33,000 nt of DNA from the NCBI GenBank assembly GCA_017506735.1, contig JAFVMW010000077.1, positions 1 through 33,000 of the forward strand. Reading direction: 5' to 3'. Made by a program: the position numbers and the translations under genes. Origin of the DNA: Oscillospiraceae bacterium (GTDB taxonomy: Bacteria; Bacillota; Clostridia; Oscillospirales; Oscillospiraceae). A model generated the notes under the pieces. It worked only from the letters and a program-made list of their open reading frames with translations. It was not told where the DNA came from and ran no database searches. Below, one piece after another: positions 26,333-33,000 of this stretch (within the stretch, counting starts at the first letter, position 1; the number at the start of each line of letters is the position of its first letter).

Positions 26333-27355
26333 ATGTCTGTTAAGGTTGCAATTAACGGTTTCGGTCGTATCGGCCGTCTGGCTTTCCGTCAGATGTTCGG
26401 CGCTGAGGGCTTCGAGGTTGTCGCTATCAACGACCTGACCTCTCCCAAGATGCTGGCTCACCTGCTGAAGTACGACACCACTCAGGGCGCTTACGCTCTG
26501 CCCTTCGGCACCCACACTGTCGAGGCCGGCGAGGACAACATCGTTGTCGACGGCAAGAAGATCACCATCTACGCCAAGGCCAACGCTGCTGAGCTGCCCT
26601 GGGGCGAGCTGGATGTCGATGTCGTTCTGGAGTGCACCGGCTTCTACACTTCCAAGGCTAAGGCTCAGGCTCACATCGACGCCGGCGCCAAGAAGGTCGT
26701 CATCTCCGCTCCCGCTGGCAACGACCTGCCCACCATCGTCTACAACGTCAACCATGAGTCCCTGACCAAGGAAGACAACATCATCTCCGCTGCTTCCTGC
26801 ACCACCAACTGCCTGGCTCCCATGGCTAAGGCTCTGAACGATCTGGCTCCCATCGAGGCCGGCATCATGTGCACCATCCACGCTTACACCGGCGACCAGA
26901 TGATCCTGGACGGCCCCCAGAGAAAGGGCGACCTGCGCCGTTCCCGTGCTGGCGCTTGCAACATCGTTCCCAACTCCACCGGCGCTGCCAAGGCCATCGG
27001 CCTGGTCATCCCCGAGCTGAACGGCAAGCTGATCGGCGCTGCACAGCGTGTTCCCACCCCCACCGGCTCCACCACCATGCTGAACGCTGTCGTGGCTAAG
27101 GAAGTCACCAAGGAAGAGATCAACGCTGCCATGAAGGCTGCTGCCACCGAGTCCTACGGCTACACCGAGGACGAGATCGTCTCCTCCGACATCATCGGCA
27201 TGACCTTCGGCTCCCTGTTCGACGCTACCCAGACCATGGTCAACAAGCTGCCCGACGGCAAGACCCAGGTTCAGGTCGTGTCCTGGTACGACAACGAGAA
27301 CTCCTACGTTTCTCAGATGGTCCGTACCATCAAGCACTTCTCCAAGCTCCTGTAA
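26333..27355 (+). CDS. gap: Glyceraldehyde-3-phosphate dehydrogenase, type I
   Basis: The 340-aa glycolytic enzyme oxidises glyceraldehyde-3-phosphate to 1,3-bisphosphoglycerate with NAD+. The N-terminal dinucleotide-binding motif is INGFGRIGR, the catalytic cysteine is Cys156 in AASCTTNC, and the C-terminal part has [20 protein letters not shown] stands 7 nt before ATG 26333, which I prefer to the TTG at 26318. Codon use is extreme (GCT, GTC, AAG, CTG), as in very highly expressed genes. It appears to be a single-gene unit with its own promoter and terminator; no pgk follows. Confidence 0.98.
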   Translation: MSVKVAINGFGRIGRLAFRQMFGAEGFEVVAINDLTSPKMLAHLLKYDTTQGAYALPFGTHTVEAGEDNIVVDGKKITIYAKANAAELPWGELDVDVVLECTGFYTSKAKAQAHIDAGAKKVVISAPAGNDLPTIVYNVNHESLTKEDNIISAASCTTNCLAPMAKALNDLAPIEAGIMCTIHAYTGDQMILDGPQRKGDLRRSRAGACNIVPNSTGAAKAIGLVIPELNGKLIGAAQRVPTPTGSTTMLNAVVAKEVTKEEINAAMKAAATESYGYTEDEIVSSDIIGMTFGSLFDATQTMVNKLPDGKTQVQVVSWYDNENSYVSQMVRTIKHFSKLL

Positions 27356-27387
27356 AAAGAAATCAGCTGATTAATTTACCTCCTATG

Positions 27388-27421
27388 ATCCCCCCTTGGT
27401 GTTGCTTCATCAAGGGGGGAT
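27388..27421 (+). terminator. Terminator of gap
   Basis: The 11-bp stem ATCCCCCCTTG (27388-27398) / CAAGGGGGGAT (27411-27421) has a 12-nt loop and stands about 30 nt after the stop. There is no T-run after it. Confidence 0.7.
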
Positions 27422-27473
27422 GGTTCGTAAAAATTGATCACAACAGAAATCATCTAGCAATATAGAAAACGCA

Positions 27474-27532
27474 TTTTGTCTATGTTTTGTCGAAGTTTGT
27501 CTATTCACAACTACTATTATTCGAGCTATAAT
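27474..27532 (+). promoter_or_regulatory. Repeated promoter module, copy P1
   Basis: TTTTGTCTAT (27474-27483), 12 nt, TTTGTCTATTCA (27496-27507), 19 nt, TATAAT (27527-27532). The 9-mer TTTGTCTAT occurs twice without change, 21 bp apart. The -35 is weak (TTCACA, 17 nt from the -10). The same layout recurs at four more places. It points to putative small RNA 1. Confidence 0.75.
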
Positions 27533-27538
27533 ACTGAC

Positions 27539-27690
27539 AGATAAAAGAGATTTCAACAGGGTACCAAAGAAATCAGCGTTATTTCTGACAGCCCGACATA
27601 ATAATAGATTCTTCTTCTTTGTCATTCTCCTCTCCTTCTTTCCAAAGTACCCCGGATCGTTTTGATTCGGGGTACTTTGGTTGCTCTAAA
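27539..27690 (+). ncRNA. Putative small RNA 1 between gap and ppdK
   Basis: The predicted transcript starts about 7 nt after the P1 TATAAT and ends at a strong hairpin (27642-27680: CCAAAGTACCCCG with CGGGGTACTTTGG, extended inward to about 17 bp). It has a 5' stem-loop (AGAAAT/ATTTCT, 27568-27586), then an unpaired CU-rich tract from 27609 to 27643 containing TTGTCATT (27619-27626) and CTCCTCTCCTTCT (27627-27639, region), complementary to Shine-Dalgarno sequences. No start codon with a ribosome-binding site is present. The tail after the hairpin is weak (TTGCTCT). Sequence evidence only. Confidence 0.45.
27642..27680 (+). terminator. Hairpin ending putative small RNA 1
   Basis: The perfect 13-bp outer stem CCAAAGTACCCCG / CGGGGTACTTTGG continues inward through one G-T wobble and three more pairs to a GTTTT loop. 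Confidence 0.65.
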
Positions 27691-27762
27691 GGAAACAGGA
27701 CTGAAATATCTTGTGATATGGACGCAAGAGATGATTATTGTGATGCTATTAAAAATGGCGTG

Positions 27763-27821
27763 TTTTGTGTATATTGCAGCGCAGTTTGTTCATTCCATTG
27801 TTTGATCGAAACTGCTATAAT
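27763..27821 (+). promoter_or_regulatory. Repeated promoter module, copy P2
   Basis: TTTTGTGTAT (27763-27772), 12 nt, TTTGTTCATTCC (27785-27796), 19 nt, TATAAT (27816-27821). Spacing is identical to P1. It points to putative small RNA 2. Confidence 0.75.
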
Positions 27822-27827
27822 CAGGTC

Positions 27828-27960
27828 AGAAAGAAGCAAGTGTCTCAGAACCTGAAATTGATTTTATCCCCGTTATTGATACCCACCAATGCTTGTCATT
27901 GTCTCCTCTTCTGTTCAAACCCCTCCGGATCCGTACCAATCCGGAGGGGTTTGAATTTCT
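27828..27960 (+). ncRNA. Putative small RNA 2 between gap and ppdK
   Basis: The predicted transcript runs from about 7 nt after the P2 TATAAT to the hairpin at 27914-27955, which is followed by TTTCT. It shares with small RNA 1 the order TTGTCATT (27893-27900), CU-rich tract CTCCTCTTCT (27903-27912), then a CCCC-CCGGAT hairpin, but little else, so the two look like diverged paralogues. The open frame through it also runs across the hairpin and the next promoter and is probably fortuitous. Confidence 0.45.
27914..27955 (+). terminator. Terminator of putative small RNA 2
   Basis: The 17-bp perfect stem TTCAAACCCCTCCGGAT (27914-27930) / ATCCGGAGGGGTTTGAA (27939-27955) has an 8-nt loop and a T-rich continuation (TTTCT). 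Confidence 0.8.
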
Positions 27961-27993
27961 CTACACGATTTCTTCATATATATCGAAAAATCA

Positions 27994-28052
27994 TTTTGTG
28001 CATATGCTGGAAAAGATTGTTTATTCAAAAAAGACAGAAATCAAGTTATTAT
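27994..28052 (+). promoter_or_regulatory. Repeated promoter module, copy P3 (ppdK promoter)
   Basis: TTTTGTGCAT (27994-28003), 12 nt, ATTGTTTATTCA (28016-28027), 19 nt, TATTAT (28047-28052). It gives a leader of about 65 nt to ppdK. The -35 equivalent is TTCAAA. Confidence 0.75.
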
Positions 28053-28124
28053 TAAGGTGTTCAAGCAAGAGATAAAGCAACAAAAAAGATTTAAAAAGGG
28101 ATAAAACGAAAGGGGTAATTCAAG

Positions 28125-30755
<2,631 letters not shown>

Positions 30756-30763
30756 TTTCTATC

Positions 30764-30791
30764 AATCTCCCCGGCACAGTCCGGGGAGATT
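30764..30791 (+). terminator. Terminator-like hairpin after ppdK
   Basis: The 11-bp perfect stem AATCTCCCCGG (30764-30774) / CCGGGGAGATT (30781-30791) has a 6-nt loop. There is no T-run, and no promoter is visible before the next gene, so some readthrough into the acetyltransferase gene is likely. Confidence 0.65.
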
Positions 30792-30819
30792 CTGAATCAA
30801 GTATAGAAGGAGGAACTCC

Positions 30820-31470
30820 ATGCATTTATGTGACAGAATCAACAGCGGCATGCTGTTCTACGAACATGGGCATACCGATCCCATCGATATCCAGCAGGAA
30901 AGACAGCTCCAGGAGGAGCGGGATCACTGCAAGGAAGTGATGTTCGAATACAACAACACTCACCCGAGAGAGGATACACGCCGTCAGGCAATCATGAAAG
31001 GCATTCTGGGAAGCAGCGGTGAACGGTTTTTCTTCGAGCCTCCGGTACATATGTCCTACGGTAAGCATGTGCATATCGGAGAAAACTTCTATTCCAACTT
31101 CAATCTGGTACTGGTGGACGATGGTGAGATTATCATTGGGGATAAGGTTATGATCGGCCCCAATGTTACCCTCTGCACCACCGGACATCCGGTGCACCCT
31201 TTGTACCGGGAAATGGTTGCCCATTATTCACTGCCCATCCGGATCGGCAACAATGTCTGGATCGGTGCCCACAGCGTGGTGCTTCCGGGAGTTACGATTG
31301 GTGACAACGCGGTGATCGGTGCAGGCAGCATCGTGACCCGGGATATCCCTGCCAATACCGTGGCAGTAGGTAACCCTTGCCGGGTTATGCGCGAGATTAC
31401 AGATCGGGATAAGGAGTACTATTTCCGGGATTTGAAGGTAGATTATCCCTATACCCTCCGGTTGAAATAA
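30820..31470 (+). CDS. Sugar O-acetyltransferase (LacA/Maa-type hexapeptide-repeat protein)
   Basis: The 216-aa protein has an N-terminal helical maltose/galactoside acetyltransferase cap (about 1-65) and a left-handed beta-helix of hexapeptide repeats (for example IGDKVMIGPNVTL, IGNNVWIGAHSVVLPGVTIG). The catalytic His is His123 in TTGHPVHP. It should transfer acetyl from acetyl-CoA to a sugar hydroxyl; the physiological substrate of this family is seldom known. AAGGAGGAAC precedes the ATG. It lies 64 nt after ppdK with only a hairpin between, and has a terminator after it. Confidence 0.9.
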   Translation: MHLCDRINSGMLFYEHGHTDPIDIQQERQLQEERDHCKEVMFEYNNTHPREDTRRQAIMKGILGSSGERFFFEPPVHMSYGKHVHIGENFYSNFNLVLVDDGEIIIGDKVMIGPNVTLCTTGHPVHPLYREMVAHYSLPIRIGNNVWIGAHSVVLPGVTIGDNAVIGAGSIVTRDIPANTVAVGNPCRVMREITDRDKEYYFRDLKVDYPYTLRLK

Positions 31471-31481
31471 ATGCCATACAG

Positions 31482-31519
31482 TATATCTCGCACAGAAGGT
31501 ATATTTTGTGCGAGATATA
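31482..31519 (+). terminator. Terminator after the acetyltransferase gene
   Basis: The 13-bp stem TATATCTCGCACA (31482-31494) / TGTGCGAGATATA (31507-31519) is followed by TATTTCTTTCT. The right arm includes TTTTGTGCGA, which resembles the first half of the promoter module. Confidence 0.75.
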
Positions 31520-31602
31520 TATTTCTTTCTACATCAGAGAATTGATCCTCGCCCGCCAGATTTACGGGATATTCAGTATCATCGGTTATCTCTATATGAT
31601 TA

Positions 31603-31661
31603 TTTTGTGCATATTCAAGCACACTTCGTTTATTCAAATTGTAATTATTACATGATATAAT
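31603..31661 (+). promoter_or_regulatory. Repeated promoter module, copy P4 (ParB-like gene promoter)
   Basis: TTTTGTGCAT (31603-31612), 12 nt, TTCGTTTATTCA (31625-31636), 19 nt, TATAAT (31656-31661). It leaves a leader of about 70 nt to ATG 31738. TTCGTTTAT is the copy closest to the published LytTR half-site pattern. Confidence 0.75.
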
Positions 31662-31737
31662 GAGGCTAATCCGATAGTAAATGGGTAATATTTGAATATA
31701 TCGAAAAAATTGACGTATTATGATCGGGGAGGGCAAC

Positions 31738-32598
31738 ATGGGAAATTGCAGAGAAATCAGTGCGCAGTATCAGATTGCAAATGCTTTAGCGGCTCAGAGC
31801 CTTCAGAAGGATAAGAAGCAAATTTTGCCAGTGTGTCCTGCATCGGTGAATGCGCTTATGGATGACCGGTTGGTCTCGAATCGGGTGGATTTGGGGGAAT
31901 TAGTAATTCCTGTCAACCTGATTGTAGGCGTCGCCAAGACCAGTGATCAGGTGAATCATTACACCAGCGAGTTTCTTCCGATTCCTGCTCCCAACAGTAA
32001 ATTTGCAGAACGTTGGATGAGGATCTATGAAGTATTTTATCTTCACGAGGTAAACTCAAATGTGATAAAGTGCTATGAGTATCTGGGAAAGTTCTATGTT
32101 GCGGACGGATTAAAGCGCGTGAGCGTTGCAAAGTTTCTCAGCGTTTCGACTATGAGGGCGCAGGTAGTCCGGATCTTGCCGATCAGAACAGATACCAGGG
32201 AAGCGCAGCAGTATTTTGATTTCCTGTTCCAGTATCGGTTGACGCACCTATATCAGCTTCAGTTCACACAGCCGGGATTCTTTGAACAGTTTCAGTCCGC
32301 ACTGGGGAACGGTCCTTCCTACCTGTGGAGTGAAGGTGATAGATCTCGCTTCCTGATGCATTGGAATACCATTGAGGAGGCTTTCAGAAAGGCATATGGT
32401 GGATTATTGAGGCTTACAACTGCTGATGCATTGGTGGTGTTGATGCGGAAATATTCGTATGAACAGATCCTCCAAATGGAATCCTGGGTGCTTGCCCGTA
32501 TTTTCCAGGCTTCGTGGAAAGAACTGTACGCATTGAGTTTCCCAAATCTAGCAGTTGTTGGACTCAGGCAAGCAGTACCATATCCTCAGACTGCATAA
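31738..32598 (+). CDS. Orphan protein with a ParB/sulfiredoxin-like domain, function unknown
   Basis: The 286-aa protein has a middle part (about 52-150) resembling the ParB N-terminal/sulfiredoxin fold: VIPVNLIVGV, then YEYLGKFYVADGLKRVSVAKFL (about 113-134), where ADGLKRVSVA matches the ParB box-II pattern DGxxRxxA. No helix-turn-helix is obvious. The C-terminal half (150-286) is helical and Phe/Tyr/Leu-rich with no recognised motif. There is no parA or replication origin nearby, so chromosome partitioning is unlikely. ATG 31738 is chosen for GGGAGGG just upstream; the frame also has an ATG at 31720 without one. Codon use is more AT-rich than in the neighbours, suggesting different origin or low expression. 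P4 precedes it. Confidence 0.7.
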   Translation: MGNCREISAQYQIANALAAQSLQKDKKQILPVCPASVNALMDDRLVSNRVDLGELVIPVNLIVGVAKTSDQVNHYTSEFLPIPAPNSKFAERWMRIYEVFYLHEVNSNVIKCYEYLGKFYVADGLKRVSVAKFLSVSTMRAQVVRILPIRTDTREAQQYFDFLFQYRLTHLYQLQFTQPGFFEQFQSALGNGPSYLWSEGDRSRFLMHWNTIEEAFRKAYGGLLRLTTADALVVLMRKYSYEQILQMESWVLARIFQASWKELYALSFPNLAVVGLRQAVPYPQTA

Positions 32599-32608
32599 AC
32601 ATGTTATG

Positions 32609-32672
32609 AAGCATTCGGATGCCATTATATTTCTCCAACTTTTTAATATTTCAACCTTATCTCCGAATGCTT
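32609..32672 (+). terminator. Long-loop hairpin after the ParB-like gene
   Basis: AAGCATTCGGA (32609-32619) pairs perfectly with TCCGAATGCTT (32662-32672), followed by TTTATATA. The 42-nt loop is pyrimidine-rich and includes TTCTCC. It may be a terminator or part of a small structured RNA. Confidence 0.5.
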
Positions 32673-32680
32673 TTTATATA

Positions 32681-32706
32681 GCCCCGGTTCCTTCTGGAAT
32701 CGGGGC
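32681..32706 (+). terminator. Second terminator after the ParB-like gene
   Basis: GCCCCGGTTCC (32681-32691) / GGAATCGGGGC (32696-32706) forms an 11-bp stem with one G-T wobble and a TTCT loop, followed by AGTTTTG. Confidence 0.7.
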
Positions 32707-32735
32707 AGTTTTGTGCGAATAATCAATTTGTTCAA

Positions 32736-32794
32736 TTTTGTGTATATATCAACTCGCTTTTGAAATTCAAATAACTATGCTAAAAATATATAAT
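32736..32794 (+). promoter_or_regulatory. Repeated promoter module, copy P5
   Basis: TTTTGTGTAT (32736-32745), 12 nt, TTTTGAAATTCA (32758-32769), 19 nt, TATAAT (32789-32794). Extra related words lie just upstream (TTTTGTGCGA at 32709, TTTGTTCAA at 32727). The downstream half-site is the least conserved of the five. Nothing recognisable follows before 32988; the rest of the 402-bp gap is AT-rich. Confidence 0.65.
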
Positions 32795-32919
32795 ATTGCA
32801 AGAAGACTAAGAATTCAACAAACCCATAATGCATGAATCAATAAATACAAATATTAGTTACTCAAACTTCGCACCCTTAAAAAACAGAACAATTTGAAGA
32901 AACACACAAAATAAAAAGC

Positions 32920-32986
32920 GTGCAGACCTAATGTATGGTATAATGTAATCACCACAAAACACCAAACACATACACGAGGTCTGCAC
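32920..32986. repeat. Inverted decamers GTGCAGACCT / AGGTCTGCAC before the last start codon
   Basis: GTGCAGACCT (32920-32929) and AGGTCTGCAC (32977-32986) are perfect inverted copies 47 nt apart. A TATAAT lies between them (32939-32944). They may form a leader stem-loop masking the GAGG ribosome-binding site, or be an operator. A terminal repeat of an insertion sequence is also possible. Confidence 0.5.
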
Positions 32987-32987
32987 T

Positions 32988-33000
32988 ATGAACAGTATAG
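32988..33000 (+). CDS. Start of an unidentified gene cut by the window edge
   Basis: ATG at 32988 opens a frame reading Met-Asn-Ser-Ile before the sequence ends. GAGG (32976-32979) could be its ribosome-binding site, and TATAAT at 32939 its -10. Four codons do not allow identification; a transposase is one possibility given the inverted repeat and the AT-rich surroundings. Confidence 0.35.

Noticed and set aside
27474-28052. CRISPR-like or tandem repeat array between gap and ppdK
   Set aside because: The repeated words are promoter-sized, spaced 230-290 bp apart with hairpins between, and there are no uniform spacers.
27619-28055. Small open frames between gap and ppdK (27619-27855 and 27765-28055)
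   Set aside because: They cross the hairpins and the P2/P3 promoters, lack ribosome-binding sites and have unbalanced composition. Noncoding transcripts explain the region better.
31738-32598. Chromosome partition gene parB
   Set aside because: Only the N-terminal-domain-like motif is present; there is no helix-turn-helix, no parA neighbour and no parS-like site seen.

Overview
The window looks like chromosome of a moderately GC-rich, anaerobic, gut-type Clostridia. An Oscillospiraceae/Ruminococcaceae-like host is my inference. The grounds are a complete atpZ-I-B-E-F-H-A-G-D-C operon, a pyruvate phosphate dikinase whose catalytic residues fall almost exactly where the Clostridium symbiosum enzyme has them, a LytR-CpsA-Psr wall protein, a BmrCD-like ABC exporter pair, and many short hairpin-rich intergenic repeats of the kind common in gut Oscillospiraceae. 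I see no rRNA, tRNA, CRISPR array or prophage.

Layout. 1-319: structured sequence and repeats without a gene. 320-1477 (-): a THUMP-type RNA methyltransferase, divergent from the ATP synthase operon (1725-9162), each with its own promoter in the 247-bp gap. Two repeat elements sit inside the atp operon. 9477-10232 (-): a YwaF-type membrane protein. 10451-14440 (+): an oversized RND transporter with a ~300-residue coiled-coil insertion. 14558-16150 (-): release factor 3. 16536-20196 (+): a two-gene heterodimeric ABC exporter. 20645-26129 (+): phospho-sugar mutase, LCP wall enzyme, glutamyl-Q tRNA(Asp) synthetase and an AlaX-type tRNA-editing protein, separated by repeats and hairpins. 26333-32598 (+): gap, a 769-bp intergenic region, ppdK, a sugar O-acetyltransferase and an orphan ParB-like protein. 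The far right end is AT-rich and holds the first codons of an unidentified gene.

The most interesting signal is in the right-hand third. Five promoters (27474-27532, 27763-27821, 27994-28052, 31603-31661, 32736-32794) share one rigid architecture: TTTTGTGYAT, 12 nt, TTTGTTTATTCA-like, 19 nt, TATAAT. In four of the five, two 9-mers of the type TTTGTNYAT recur exactly 21 bp apart, the downstream one abutting a weak -35; in the fifth copy the downstream 9-mer is poorly conserved. This resembles the paired direct repeats bound by some response regulators. Two of these promoters lie in the gap-ppdK gap, and each is followed within about 150 nt by a strong hairpin. The two putative transcripts share a motif (TTGTCATT, then a CU-rich tract complementary to Shine-Dalgarno sequences, just before the hairpin). 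The third promoter reads into ppdK, the fourth into the ParB-like gene, and the fifth into the unresolved right end. My inference is a regulon of paired small RNAs plus metabolic genes, analogous in logic (not shown homologous) to the CiaR-csRNA and LisR-LhrC systems.

Genes that appear highly expressed (atp genes, phospho-sugar mutase, gap, ppdK) use GCT/CGT/GTT-type codons more than the RND, ABC, LCP and gluQRS genes, which are rich in CGG and GGC. The phospho-sugar mutase, GAPDH and PPDK point to glycolytic carbon flow with pyrophosphate- or AMP-linked pyruvate/PEP interconversion. The ATP synthase c subunit carries a two-carboxylate motif that suggests Na+ coupling.
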